Shown in pieces: positions 1 through 12,216 of a stretch of 64,000 nt of DNA. The notes under the pieces were generated by a model. It did no database searches. It saw only the letters and a list, made by a program, of their open reading frames with translations, and had not been told where the DNA came from. Positions within the stretch are counted from its first letter, which is position 1. Each line of letters begins with the position of its first letter. The stretch is taken from contig JAKJHU010000152.1 of NCBI GenBank assembly GCA_022316685.1, forward strand, positions 248,001 to 312,000, read 5' to 3'. The translations under genes and the position numbers were made by a program. This DNA comes from Progne subis subis. Its lineage: Eukaryota > Chordata > Aves > Passeriformes > Hirundinidae.

Positions 1-2230
1 TGGCTGGGGTAGATCCTGCCCTCACCCTGGCAGCTGCATTCCTGCCTGGCAGGTAAATGAAAGCCTTTAAACTAAATTCCACCTCCTGCAAGCAACCGTC
101 CTGGCAGGCACTGGCTATTGTGTACACACACAGGACTGAGTCAATATTTATCCCTGGGTGAATAACAGGCCTAGTGTGAGCTGCAACAAGATTTCTTTTT
201 TTTTTTCCCTTTTTTTTTTTTTTTTTTTTTTTTTTTCCCTTTTCTAAAACTCAGAGCTGCACAATACAAACCCTGCTGTTTGCTGGTTCAGGCTGCAGCT
301 GTCTGCTGCTGTGAGTGGGGAGAATGAGGCATTTGGTCACTCTGGTAATGTCCACGAGTGGCTTCACCCAGGAGATGGGACCTCTCTTCTGGGCTCCTCA
401 GTCTCCTGTCCTCAGTTCCTTTCTGGTTTTCCTTTCCTGCACTCTCTCACCCATTCTGCACTCAGTGAAGGCTTCTGGAGAGATATTTGAAGTCTTTTTA
501 AAGTCGATTTAAATCCTCTCCCAGATCCTTGGGCACTCAGACCTCCCCCCAGGGATGAGGAGCTGAGGGTGGGGAGTTCCAGCCAAGGATTAAACCTGGC
601 TTTCTTCACTTTCCCCAGGTTCTGGGACGTGTAATGTCCTAATTCCAGATGCAGACATCCCCCTGTTGCTGCCAGGTAAATAATTCCTGCTGGTGGTGCC
701 AGCCCATCAATCAGGGCCTTGTCTGAGGGGTCTCTGTGCCAGTGCTTGAGGCAGAGGAGTCTGGCTTCTGCTCTACAATTCAAAGTAAAGCCAGAGAGCC
801 CTGGACCCTCAGAAGGCAAAGGCAGAGCAGCCTTAATGTCCTCAGAGCCAGACAGAGCAGGGCAGTGTGTGGGAGGGGATGTGACAGGATTTCTGGATCC
901 TGACTTCACCCCCGGTGCTTCTTCCCAGCCTTGGCACTTCCAGTCCATCTGCTCTCGGCAGCCTCTGCCTCCCCCTGCTCCTGCTCCACCAAACCAGCTC
1001 CTCTTTGTAGCTAAAAAGAAAAAAGGTGATTTTATTTAAGGAGTTGAATCAAAGAACCTGCAGTTACACCACTGTGGTTGCCTTTTCCCCCATCACAGGA
1101 ATAAAGGAGAAGATCTCTGCTCTCTTCTCCACTCCAGCTGAGGGTCCAGAGCTTTCCCCTATCCCACATTTGCTGTTCATGTTTCTTGTGACCATCATTA
1201 ATTCTTATCTAGGGAGAAAAAAAAAAAATTATGGAGTATTTCTCCTCCATTCTTCAACATCCAGCTTGGAATACAGAAACTTCAGGACTGGATCCCCGAG
1301 CAGCACTGGACACAGCACAGCTGTGCACACTCAAAGCTTTGTCCCAGTTCGGTCTCCCTCCTGTCCCTGAGAGCACAAGGACATCTCAGGCTCCCAGCTG
1401 GTCAGTTTAGACAGAAGGATTGATTTTGGGGTTTTTTTCCCCACCAAGGAAGACCAGCTGGGTGCTGGAAAGCCAAAGCCAGCGAGGCCAGCAGCAGCTG
1501 CTGCTGCTGGGGGTTGTTTCTGGTTTAAGAGATGTTTTCCTCCTTCAGAGAGATGCTCCTTTCCTTTTCCTGATGGTCCCTCACTGCAAAAGGAGAAAAG
1601 TGCCAGTGGGTTTGTAAGACACAGAAATCGCTTCCTCCATCGAGTTCTGTGGCTGAATAGCTGCAGCAGTGCTAGTTACCTGTGACTGATGCTTGCAATC
1701 CTTCCAAGGAAATGAATATTTATATATTTGTAACTGTACATTATGCAGAGTAATCATTACCATGGTATTTATTTTAAAGCAATAGTTCCCCTTGTTCTTT
1801 CTTGTCCTGTGTTTTGGTCTTGCCTCTTCCCCTCCTTCTTAATCAGCCTCAGTAGAAAGCAAACACCAGAAGAATGTTGAGCTTGCTTGAAGAACGTCCC
1901 TGACACACCAGCACTTGCTTTGCTCACACTGACTGTTGACATTTAGTGCACAATAACCTGGTTTTCATTATTGTGAATAGAGCAACAATTTAGAAAACCT
2001 CTACCAGCCTGTGTTTGGGGTTGGGGTTGGGTTTTTTTTTTGGTTTTTTTTTTTAGTCCTTGGTGTTTCTGACTGAGTGCCCAGCACCCAGAGCCCAGCT
2101 TTGTGTTTCCCCTGCCTTTTGCCCCCACGCACAGGTACACACAAACAGCTCTCTGACCAGTTGTTGGTTTGTTCACACACACCTTAGCAAGTCTGAGTCC
2201 AGAAAAGTGTTTGTTTTAGATTCTGATAAA
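1..2230. other. intergenic, no gene recognised
   Basis: No conserved coding exon seen. It contains a long pyrimidine run at 195-239 and ordinary AT/GC-mixed sequence. In human the next gene here would be CPAMD8; I see no exon of it. Confidence 0.6.
195..239. repeat. poly(T)/pyrimidine tract
   Basis: Nearly pure T run interrupted by CCC triplets, about 45 bases. A simple low-complexity tract. Confidence 0.9.
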
Positions 2231-2233
2231 TAT

Positions 2234-2277
2234 TTTATTAAAAATCGATTTTAAGACAATCCTCTCTGCCTTTTATT
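2234..2277 (-). terminator. F2RL3: candidate F2RL3 poly(A) signals
   Basis: Two minus-strand AATAAA hexamers (2272-2277 and 2234-2239) are the first ones I find downstream of the F2RL3 stop. They would give a 3' UTR of about 1 kb. No transcript evidence. Confidence 0.35.
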
Positions 2278-2786
2278 CATACTTTAAATTGTCAAGCCTG
2301 TGCTGGGAAAAGGAAAGAATTAAGGAGCTCTAAAGAGGTTTAGTGCTCATTTTCTACCTGGCTGCTCCCAGGGCTGTGCCCCAGTTGTGTCTGAGAGATG
2401 AGCTGGCTGCATTTTGTCAGATTTGCAGCAGGTTCCAATAAGCAACAAACCTGAGCACCTCTTTGATTGGAGACAGCTTTTAGTTGTTGGTGACATTACA
2501 CGAAGGAAGTTTGGAGTACCAGAGGGTTTGCTCCATTCCTGCTTTACTATTTCCCTTCATGAGACATCATTTTTTTACAAAATCAGTTAATACAACGTTT
2601 GCCTCAGAGAAATGATAGATGCCAAGGGTGATTTGCAAAACCAAGGATGAGTGAACGGGATTTTTACACCTTTTACCAAGAGGGGGCTGACATTATTGAG
2701 GGGTTGCTTACAAATCAAGCCAAGAATGTTTTTGCTACACAAGCCAGTGCTCTGCACTCTTTTGACAGGCTGGTTTAGTTCAGGAG

Positions 2787-2837
2787 GGTATCTTTTGAAA
2801 CATTTAGAAATTCATTTTTTGAAACATTTAGAAATTT
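2787..2837. repeat. short direct repeat
   Basis: The motif TTGAAACATTTAGAAATT occurs twice, about 24-27 bases apart, a small local duplication in the F2RL3 3' flank. Confidence 0.8.
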
Positions 2838-3230
2838 GGTTTTGTGATGACAGCTCTTTTTCGGTGTTAGGGAAAGGGAATATGCATTTAAGGACAGTGA
2901 GCAGGCCAGGAGCAGGGCTAGCAGGTAGGGAGCAGTCAGGTTAGGAACAGCAGACCCAGGCACAGCGGGAGGAACATCCCTGCTGGTGTGTGACCAGCTG
3001 AGAAGCTGCAGGCAGTGTCCCAGCAAGGGATGGACGTGTCCAGCACCCAGCATCTTGTCTGGGCAAAGAATCCCCCAGCCTGGGTTCATTCAGCATTATC
3101 TGCGCAGACAGGGAGAAGCTGACTTGGCTCCTGGGAAACGCTGCTCTGAGTGAAAGCTGTGGAATTGCAGCTCTGAATCCACCTTATCCCCACTGTGAGC
3201 ACGATGGGAGCAGCCCGCCGGGCCGGAGGC

Positions 3231-4300
3231 TCACACCAGCGAACGCTTGGAACGGGGCAGCGTCTCCTTGGAGGTCTTTAGGGACGTGGTGGTTTTTTTG
3301 CTGCCCCTGAAGATTCTCCTCCTCACCTTCTCCCGGAAATCCTCCGACACGTAGTAGTAGACGAAGGGGTCGGCGCAGCTGTTGCAGGTGCTGAGGGCCA
3401 GGCTGACCATGTAGCCGAGGTAGAGCCGGCCGTGCAGCTTGGAGCAGGGGCTGGAGTAGTGGAGCAGCAGCAGGACGTTGCTGGGGACGTAGAAAACCAC
3501 CAAGGCCACCACCACGAGGGCCGTGAGCTTGGCGGCGTGGCAGTAGCGGCTGCCCCCGCGCAGGAGGACGCGCAGCACCGCGCCCGAGCTCAGCACCAGC
3601 AGCAGCAGCGGCAGCAGGAAGGCGCCGCAGATGAGCGCCACGAAGTAACGGAAGTAGAAGCCGTCGTCCTCGTGCCGGGGCAGGACGTCGTGGCACAGCG
3701 TGAGGCCTGCCCCGAGCAGCGGGTACGACTGGCGCTGCAGGGCCAAGGGCAGCGTCAGGGCGGCGGCGCAGAGCCACACGGCAGCGCAGGTGCCGGCGGC
3801 GAAGCCGGGGGTGCGGAAGGAGCGGGAGGAGAAGGGGTGAGCCACGGCCAGGTAGCGGTCGGCGCTGACGCAGGTGAGCAGCAGCACGGAGCAGTACATG
3901 TTGCCGTAGAAGAGAGCGGTGCTGAGGCGGCACAGCGCTTCCCCGAAGGGCCAGTGGTTGCCCAGGAAGTAGTAGGAGATCTTGAAGGGCAGCACGGAGA
4001 TGAGCAGCAGGTCGGCGGCGGCCAGGTTCATCAGGAACACGGTGGAGGTGAGGCGCTCGGCCCTGGTGGCCAGCACCCACAGGGCCAGCGCGTTGGCCGG
4101 CAGCCCCAGCAGGAACACCAGGCTGTAGAGGCACGGGATGAGCCGCACGGTGACGGCGCTGCCCAGCTGGGCTCGCGTGGCCTCGGGGATCAGCAGGTAG
4201 GTGACGTTGTTGACCGTGGCCTGGTCGCCCGGGATGGCTCGGGGACACGGGGTGGCCTCCGGTGTGGCAGCCTGCTCGTTGGTGCTGTTCTGGGAGTAAT
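3231..4300 (-). CDS. F2RL3: F2RL3 coding exon 2 (ectodomain, 7TM core, C-tail)
   Basis: Starts after a CCTCTCACAG acceptor. The upstream ATG at 4325 is intronic and out of the joined model. It encodes residues 26-381: a glycosylatable linker with NST, the cleavage site, seven TM helices and the tail, ending in TGA at 3233-3231. GC content is very high, so several long spurious frames overlap it on both strands. Confidence 0.92.
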
Positions 4301-5426
4301 CTGTGAGAGGAAGGAGGTCTGTCACCCTCTCAGCCTGTCACCCACTCAGCTGTCACCCATTCAGCCTGTCACTAGCAGCCTGTCATCCGCTCAGCCTGTC
4401 ACTTGCTCAGCCTGTCACTCGCTCAGCCTGTCATCCACTCAGCCTGTCACCCATTCAGCCTGTCACTAACTCAGCCTGTCACCTGCTCAGCCTGTCATCC
4501 ACTCAGCCTGTCACCCATTCAGCCTGTCACCCATTCAGCCTGTCACTAACTCACCCTGTCACCCATTCAGCCTGTCACCAACTCAGCCTGTCACTAACTC
4601 AGCCTGTCACTAACTCAGCCTGTCACCCTCTCAGCTGTCATCCACTCAGCCTGTCACTAACTCACCCTGTCACCCTCTCAGCTGTCACCCTCTCAGCTGT
4701 CACCCTCTCAGCCTGTCACCTGCTCACTCGGTAGGGCAGGCTGGAGGCTCTGGAGGCTGCACACAGAGCCCTCCCCAAAGGCTGCTCCTCATCTTTTCTG
4801 TTGGGGTCCCTGTAGCTGGGAGTGCTCTGTTGTGTGATGGGCAGAAAAAGCTGGCTGGCAGAGTTAGGTGTGCAGGAGTCACCCTCAGCAATGGATGAGG
4901 ATGTTTCTGAGAACATCCCCCAAGATTCCTCTGCCCTGTGGTTTCCCACAGCTCACAATGGACTGTGATGCTCTACAGCCATCAGCAGGCCTGGGAATCC
5001 AGAGAACAATTCCTCTGCTGGGCTTTCACAACAATCCGAAGGTCTGGAGCCACTCCAGTGTAAAGCTTTGGCTCTGGGAGTGTAATTAGCTAAAGATTTT
5101 GCTTTTGAGTCCTTTCTGGTTTACCGCTCTTCTATTTTTCCCTTCTCTTTCTAGTTCCTTCCATCCCAGCTTCTTTCTCTGCTGTATCACCTCTGCCAAC
5201 CCCCTGCTTCAACAAGAGCCCACATGAAGTTCTACCAGAGCATCCTCCCATGGGAGCTGATTAAAAAGCGAGTTTTCAGGGATCTCACGAAGGTCCCAAA
5301 GACCCAGCAGTTTGAGAAGCAGCAGTTTGCACCCAGAGGCACACACTCACCATCGTAGTCCGAGGCCAGGCAGAGGCCCCAGAAGGCGCAGCAGAGCAGG
5401 AGCCGCGTGTCCCCGAGGGTCCCCAT
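3231..5426 (-). CDS. F2RL3: F2RL3, proteinase-activated receptor 4 (PAR4), whole coding region
   Basis: Class A GPCR activated when thrombin cuts its N-terminus and exposes a tethered ligand. Two coding exons, 5351..5426 and 3231..4300, join through a GT donor (5350-5349) and AG acceptor (4302-4301) at phase 1 to give 381 residues; human PAR4 has 385. Visible: a hydrophobic signal peptide in exon 1, seven hydrophobic segments, DRY after TM3, the PAR-type CHD motif in extracellular loop 2, a DPFVYYY version of NPxxY after TM7, and a basic serine/threonine-rich tail. The segment with LLLLHYS in TM6/ECL3 and the stretch NSCADPF are PAR4-like. The predicted cut is Arg46/Ala47. Synteny agrees: in human F2RL3 lies just downstream of SIN3B in the same orientation. 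PAR1-3 are less likely on both sequence and location. Confidence 0.93.
4304..5350 (-). other. F2RL3: F2RL3 intron 1
   Basis: Intron with GT..AG ends. Its 3' part, next to the acceptor, is filled by the 16-bp minisatellite listed separately. No other feature recognised. Confidence 0.8.
4322..4731. repeat. 16-bp minisatellite, about 25 copies
   Basis: Tandem array of a 16-base unit close to CAGCCTGTCACYNRCT on the plus strand, with single-base variants and a few shortened copies that lack two bases. It begins about 20 bases upstream of the F2RL3 exon 2 acceptor, so it lies where the branch point is expected. Confidence 0.95.
5351..5426 (-). CDS. F2RL3: F2RL3 coding exon 1 (signal peptide)
   Basis: Encodes 25 residues plus one base: Met, a short charged stretch, a leucine/cysteine-rich hydrophobic core, then a likely cleavage site after a small-residue pair (A-S). 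It ends at a GTGAGT donor. This is the usual PAR layout, with the signal peptide alone in exon 1 and everything else in exon 2. Confidence 0.88.
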
Positions 5427-5429
5427 GGC

Positions 5430-8400
5430 AGCGCAGGGCCCGGTGCCACAGCACAGTGCCAGAGCTGTGTGGCAGCAGCGGCATCAGGGACCCTGCTTAC
5501 GCATTTCCTCCTGCTGGTCCTTAACTCTCGGAAGCAGCGGGGCTGATCCCGGCAGGATGAGGGGACGGAGGGGCCGTCACCAGCCGAGGCTGCCCAAACC
5601 CAGGCTGGACAACCCCAGCGTCAGAGTGTGGGGCTGGGAGGGGCTTATCCATCCAGGCCTGAAGTGTTTCAGGGCTGCACTACATCCTCAGCGTGAGATG
5701 ATGGCTCAAGTGACTCATCTGGGTCTCCTTCCTGCTCCAGAATATTCCTGGAAATAACAAATGGGTTTGATACAGTCTGCACACAAACAGAACCCACGCA
5801 CCTCTGCCCGTGGAAATGCTGAGCATCCTCCCACCACAGAGACCTGAGAGGCTCTGTGGGTGAGCTGAGGTCTTTTCCTGAAGCCTGAGTCACATTTTCT
5901 GGTACAACAAACAGGGAGCTTTCCCAGATACCAGAGCTGCAGACCACACAGGTCTCCCAGTGATTACACGGGGCTCCTGCGGACTCGTGTTCTGGCAGTG
6001 GAAGGGTTTTAGTGTCAGCCTTGCAGCCTCCAGATCAGCCTGGGCCCTTCAGAGCTCCCTTTTATTCCTGCTCCTTCTTCCTAGCTAAGCAGCACCAAGC
6101 TCCTGCACCTTCTTGATTTTACTGCAGAGGATGGTTAAAAGTCCTCTGGGCTGGAGCTCTTTGCTCTTGGAAGCAGCAGCAGGAGCACCACGACACACCA
6201 AGGACGAGTGGCAAGGAGAGGGAGATGCTTTGCTTCCGCTGATAAACCCCTGGGGCAGGGAGAGCAGCTCCATGCAGCAGGAAAGGGGCCTGCAAAGGGC
6301 ACGCAGGAAATCCCTGCTGCTGCGGAGATAACGGGGCCCCACAAAAAGCTGCTTTTTCCCAGAGCTGAGCATCCCACCCTGCACAATGCCCGCTCTGCCT
6401 GGGATAAGAGCTCGGAGCAGCACATGGAGCTGCTGGCTGCGCCCAGAGGACAGCTCAGATAATGCTCTAACAGGGTTGGCAGAGGTTAACTGAGCCTTAA
6501 AACCCTTTTCTGCCGGGTCCCCCATGCTGTAGCCCCCAGAGCAGGTCCCTTCCGTGCTCTGCTCTGCACAGCAGCTCTGGGCAGCTCCCAAATCCTCTCC
6601 CATCTCCCTTGTCACAGCCCCAGCGTGGCCCTGGCCACAACGTGCACAGCCCAGTGGGACAGGAGACCATGGCTGGAGAGGTGCTGGGCTCTGGGCTGTT
6701 CTCTGCAGTCCTTGCCTGGCTCTGCAGGGGAGGAAGGACAGGAGCTGGAGCCCAGGCAGTAGGAACTGTAAATTTGGTTTGGCAACCTGAGGAGCAGCTC
6801 GTTTCTTTCTCCTCGCCTCATGAATGGCCTCTTCTGTGAAGGTTGCAAATCTGAGCCTGGCTGCTGTTTGATGAGATTCTTCTATTCCAAGGAGAAAATG
6901 ATCCTATTTCCTTTGCTTTCACCATATTCCCACATCCTTGTGCCGAGCGTGTCAAGAGGTGGAGTTCCTCTGGCAGGGAGGGGAAGATGCAACGTTAGAT
7001 GTTTTGCTTTTGTGATTCTCTCAGGATTTATGAACCATTGCAGAATGACTCATATGGCCACATATTTTCCATGCCTCAGCCAGGATCCTTTCCATGCTCT
7101 GTATGCAAAAAATTATCCATAATCAGGTTCAGATAGTGTGCAAATCACAGCCCTGCTTCCTATGGGCAGGTCTCTGGAGCGGAGCAGAGAGGGGTTACTC
7201 ATCGCTGTATCCTTCATTTTTCAGATGCTGTGTGATCTTTAGTGACTGCCTCAGATGCAGAACAGCTTGCCTGAAAATTCTGATGCCAGAGGTTTGTCAC
7301 GGCTTGTTAACATCTCTTTAAGTCGTGTGATCCCTGCCCTGTGGGGTAACAATTTGTTTCTAAAGTAATTCATTGTGCAATAGATTATCTCCTGGGAGCG
7401 GGGGGCTCTTCTATTCCGTGGCTCTGAACCCAAAAGATGTCATGCTGGAAATGGGGCTGGGGATTTCAGAGCTCAGAGGGAGGGTACAGGCACCACCTGG
7501 CCTGTCCCATTCATCTTGGAGGCTTGGAAGAGCAAATTGTGGTGGGTAAAAGAATGGGATTCACTGTTGCTGCTCTGTTCCAGCAGCTCCAGAGGGTTCC
7601 TGAGCAGCAGCTGGGAGCTGTCCCTGCTGGCCCTGCACATACAAGGTGCCCTCAAATCTCACACATTGTCAGGTCCCCTCCTTCTCCCTGAGCCAACCTG
7701 AGCCTCTCCGCAGCTCCAGGGAGTCTCCTCCTCTCCCTCCTGCTCGTCCCACAGCTCCCCTGTTCCTCTGGGATCCGATCTCTTCCCTGCGTGATCCCAT
7801 CCATTCTCCTCAGCCTCACGCCGCTGCAGCACTCCTCAGGGAGGATTTTCAGAACTGCTCTCCTGCCTGCTGGCAGTTTTCACTTCACACCATGAAAGTC
7901 CACGTGAAGACATTTTCCAGGAGTATTTGAAGTTTATTAACACCCCTACAATTCAGGGTTCTGGGATAGCTTTTGGGGGACCTTTCTCAGCAAGATAGTG
8001 ACACGGGGGTGGGGGCAACCTGGCTGACACAGCCATCATCATCATCATCATCATCATTCCTTTTCACGAATAAATAAATCTTTGGATTCAATCTTTAGCA
8101 CAGATTAGGAGTTGCTAGACTTTAATTTAGTCTTTAAATGGAATGAGTTAGTTCTAATCCAGAGCAATAGCTAAAACATGAAGAAAACCTCAATTTCTGT
8201 TTGCACACACAGTTTCAGACTCTCTCACTGGTTCACAGCCCTGACCCTCCCAGTGCATCCCTGTGATGTGGAAACACATAAAAAAACTGAAACGTTAAAG
8301 GCCGAACTCAGGTACTCCTTTTAGCAACTCCGAGTTTAATTGTGCAAACCATTTATACCTATCCCATCCTGCAAACCTGAAGGGTGTTTTTAAGCTGTTT

Positions 8401-9040
8401 GCTGTTGCCAGAGTTGTCCACTCGCTGAGCTCTCCAAGAGCTCTCGTGCCACATCTGGCTGTCCCTCCCCTGCAGCGCAGGGAACATCCCCTTCGTGACA
8501 GGGCCAAGAGGAGACTCGTGCAAAGTGGGCTGTGTCCTCTGAGACCCCACCACCACCATTTTAATCAGATTATTCCATGCAGTCGCTGCCCAGGAGGATT
8601 GGTATTGGGAGAAGAACAGTTTGTGTCCCTGTGAGTGAGCAGGGGGCTGCACAGAGAGCAGAGCTGCCTTTTGTTATGGCAACGGAAGTGTTGGGGATGA
8701 TGTCAAGGAAACTCCTATCAGCTCTGGGTCACATCACTACGGCTTCGTTTGCAGAATCCACTCATTCATTTGTGCAGAGCTCACAGGGAGCGCAGTTAAA
8801 CATGTTATTACCCAGGAATTTGGGGAGGCTGAGGGAAAGGCGGGTGGAGGGTTATTTTCGTGGTTGCAGTTGTGTTGTTTTAACCTGGAGCAGATGTGCT
8901 TGTGGGGTTGGGAACTGGAAGCAGCCCCTTCTCTTGAGCCCTGGTTGTGTTCAGAGTGGGAATCCTGGGGCCTGGCCTGGGCTGTGCCTCACCTCTGGCA
9001 AAGGTGCTGCTAGGATGGAACCAGGCTGCACCAAGTCACT
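5430..9040. other. intergenic region between F2RL3 and SIN3B, no gene recognised
   Basis: No coding exon with recognisable homology. Holds the F2RL3 5' flank and an ATC microsatellite at about 8035-8058. Regulatory content cannot be judged from sequence alone. Confidence 0.55.
8035..8058. repeat. (ATC)n microsatellite
   Basis: Seven to eight tandem ATC triplets. Confidence 0.95.
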
Positions 9041-9046
9041 GCCTGG

Positions 9047-9290
9047 CAGGACATGATTCCAGAGCTGGGAGAGACCCACAAGGATCAAATCCAGCCTCTG
9101 GCCCTGCACAGACCCCAACAATCCCACCCTGAGCACCCCTGAGAGCTCCTGCAGCTCTGGCAGCCTCGGGGCTGGGACCATTCCCTGGGGAGCCTGGGCA
9201 GTGCCCAGCACCCTCGGGGGGAAGAACCTTTCCCTGAGCTCCATCCCAAGGCCTGGCACAGCTCCAGCCTTTCCAGCATTTGCTTTTGAG
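9047..9290 (-). mobile_element. CR1 LINE 3' fragment
   Basis: Antisense copy of the CR1 3' region: plus strand reads gagctgggagagacccacaa, then fragments matching the same element at 22690-22932 in opposite orientation (sharing the blocks around CTCCATCCCAAGGCCTGGCA and GGACCATTCCCTGGGGAGCC). Older flanking CR1 sequence may continue to about 9480. Confidence 0.8.
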
Positions 9291-9648
9291 ACCTCTCTGG
9301 TGGAGCAACTGTGCCACCCCCTGGAGTCCCTGCTCCAGGAGAGGTTTTGGCAGCTCCCACGTGAGGGCAGCCCCAGCTCCTGCGTGGGATCTCTGCTTGC
9401 AGGAAATGCATTTCCCTTTTCGGTCGGCGAGTGCACTGCTCACACCCTCACACAGCACTTGCTGACACACAGCTGCATCAGCACATCCTGCAGCCTGTCC
9501 AGGAGCTTCAACCTTTCCATTGCATTTTTCTACCACTTAAAATCCGGTTTCAGGTAAAAGTCAATCAATTCTGGAGGTTCTCACAAAGCTTAAATTAGCT
9601 GAGAAGAAACGTAAAACGGTGAGAGCTGCAGACTTTTAAAATCAATAT

Positions 9649-9654
9649 TTTATT
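9649..9654 (-). terminator. SIN3B: candidate SIN3B poly(A) signal
   Basis: First minus-strand AATAAA that I find downstream of the SIN3B stop. It would give a 3' UTR of about 2.3 kb. Inference only. Confidence 0.35.
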
Positions 9655-10979
9655 TTACTTGAATGTGCAAATAAATATTAAAAAAAACTACATTCAAGGA
9701 GCTGGCAAAGCAATTACAAGCCCAAAAGCAAAGATCCTTCAAACAAATGGAAGAACAAACTCTTGACTCAAGGTCGTGCAGTTACACAGCTGAAACCCTC
9801 AGACATGAACAAGCCCCTCTCAAACCTGCCTGATATTCCCTTCACGTCCCTTGCTAATCTCAGCTTCGAGACAATAGCACTGTAAAGGGCAAAAGTCTTG
9901 CCTAATCAGTTCAGATTATAAATTAAGGTTTACAAAATAAGGATGCTTAAAAATACCTGAAGTACACTTAGAATGGGTTGATGGAACAGGACGGTGCCCA
10001 GGGCTGTTCCCACCTTGGTACACCTGGAATCAAACGCATTTTAAGCCACAAGTTGCCACTTATTTTCTAGTAAACAGTTTTCTGCATCATAAAACCATAA
10101 AATTTGGCACAATTGTCATCTCCACTGGGAGACAGCAGAGAGGTGAGCAGGGCTGAGGTGTGTTTTGGTGAGCTGGCTGGAAGGGAAAGGGGGTCACTGT
10201 GCTTTGCACTGAGCTTGTCCCCCTGCTCCCCCCAGCCCTGGCAGAGCCACGTGGTCTCTTATCACTGCAGTGAGGGCAGGGGAAGAACCTTCAGATCATT
10301 CCAGGAACCAAAGTTTAGCAGAGACCCAGATGAGGAGAACACGGGTTCTTGATGAAAAGTCTCTGCTGGCAGTGGTTGTGCAAGTGGCCACGAATGCCAG
10401 AGAGTGGCCTCCCTCCTTCCCTCCCACTGATTATTTTGCAAAAAAGACAAAGACCCGGGACAGTTTTCTATTAAACGTGCCCCAAAGGCCAGTTTTTCTA
10501 CTGTCAAGTGAGACAATTGCGAAACCAAATGTCGTACAGTGGAAATAACCCAGGACAAATCCTACAGGCTGCTCCTTAGGTCTGGCAGAAATCACCACCT
10601 AAAAATCAAAGCCACAGAAAGTTTCGGGGTTGGGGGGAGGGTGGGGGGGCTATTGCCCCAAAAGCCAGGGAAAGGTTGGAAGCAAAGCTGAAAGGAGGCT
10701 GGGTACGCCCCAAAATGTTGTTTGCAATACACTCCACGGACAGCGTGCTTGCCCTTGGCCCCTGAAAAACAGGAGTGAAGTCACAGTGGGGCTGCAGGAC
10801 AGACACGAGTACATTTCCTTGATTTCTCACTGGATTAAGTCAGATGCAGTGCTCTGCACGGATCAGGGCAGGCTGTGTTAGGTTTCACGGCCAATAAAAG
10901 CTTCGATAGCAGTAGGGATGCTTCAGTGGAAAAGCTCACCTAGGATGGTTGTGGCTGGATCTCGCTCTGCTCCTCGCAG

Positions 10980-11350
10980 ATTCCCCGCTGTCCCTGCGAA
11001 GGCAGCGCTTGTGCTGAGCCAGCAGACTCAGGAGGGGCCGTGGGTCGGAGCTGAGCTGCCGGCCGCGCTCCCGGAGCTCCATCTGCCGCTGTCACCGCTG
11101 CGCTGCAGCCCCGCCGAGCGCCGGGGGCCGGGCGCGCCCGGGGAAACGCCCAGCTCCGGAGCTGCCCAGCGACATGCAAAACACGAACCCAAAAACCGGG
11201 CCAGGCCTCGCAGTGGACGTTCACCCCCGTGGATATTCCTCCCCACGGATCTTCTGGAAGACGGAGCCTGCAGCGGGTCCTCAGCTCCAAAGCAGCGCCG
11301 GCGGCTCGGGGATCTCGGGCCGGGCATCGCTCCCGTCCCAGCACCTCAGC
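10980..11350. promoter_or_regulatory. orphan CpG-rich patch downstream of SIN3B
   Basis: GC-rich stretch with dense CpG, including GCCGGCCGCGC and CGCGCCCGGGG blocks, in otherwise ordinary sequence. It lies about 0.65-1 kb past the SIN3B stop, in its 3' UTR or flank. Open frames of 134 aa (-) and 158 aa (+) overlap here, but neither resembles a known protein and such frames are expected in CpG islands. It may be a promoter of an unannotated transcript. Confidence 0.5.
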
Positions 11351-11985
11351 TCAGGGTTCTTCCCCTCGGCTCACGCTCCAGAACACTTGGTTGATGAGGC
11401 AGCGGCAGAGCCTCGAGTGCTGGCCATCCCCGTGTCAGTTTTGGCATTTTTCTCACCAGAGCACCAGGAACAAGAGTCATTTGTTGCCTTGTTGGTTCAC
11501 AGGGATAAACGAAGCCCCCTTGTGCCGAGGGCTCTCAGCCCTGTTGGCACTCCCAGGGTACGATGAAGAGTTCTGCAGGCTCCAAGACATCACAAAGTCA
11601 GGAAGATGGGGAATATTAAACCCTTCAAAGTGGAAGCAGCTGCCAGCATCTGCTCAAACACCAGCTCAGCTCCTCCTCAACCAACTAGCCACTAGTGGTA
11701 GTTTACCCCCTCACTGAGCTGGTCAGCAGTGGCCTGAAGCCAGGAAACTACTAAAAAGTGTGTGGCAATGCCAAGAGCCCCCTTCCCACAAAAGCTTTTA
11801 CAAGTCTCTTCATGATGGCTGGAGGATTACACTGCAAGGAGACAAGTCTATGCCATATGGAAAATACATGATAATCCAAAGTAAAATGCTGCCTGGATAA
11901 ATATCATTAATACATACATTGCATTCCCACCCCTATTCTCATAGTAAATGCGCTTCACCAGCAAAGCTCTGCCTTGTCTGGGAGC

Positions 11986-12216
11986 TCAGGGTGAAGCGGG
12001 ACGGCGGCTGTACTGCACTCTGTATCTGTTCACTGGCACCCCGTGGACATTCACGGTCTCACAGGTGGTTTTGCAGGGCACCATCTCCTCGTCCTCATCC
12101 CCCATCAGCCAGTCTTGAACCACATCCACGGCCTCCATAGACACGTTCTCCTCCAGCCACCGGTTGTGCCACTCCTCGAACTGCTGGTGGTGCTTCAGCA
12201 GCACCACGGGCTGGAC
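11986..12216 (-). CDS. SIN3B: SIN3B exon 19 (C-terminus)
   Basis: [20 protein letters not shown] to the family C-terminus YSRRPASP and a TGA stop. Confidence 0.96.
   Translation of the reverse strand, partial: VQPVVLLKHHQQFEEWHNRWLEENVSMEAVDVVQDWLMGDEDEEMVPCKTTCETVNVHGVPVNRYRVQYSRRPASP

Noticed and set aside
3184..4248. 354-aa minus frame overlapping F2RL3 in another phase
   Set aside because: Arg/Pro/Ala-rich frame from codon bias. The overlapping frame encodes a clear GPCR.
3432..4469. Long plus-strand open frame (345 aa) opposite F2RL3
   Set aside because: A shadow of the GC-rich F2RL3 exon on the other strand. Composition is Gly/Gln/Ala/Glu-rich without domain structure, and its end runs into the minisatellite.
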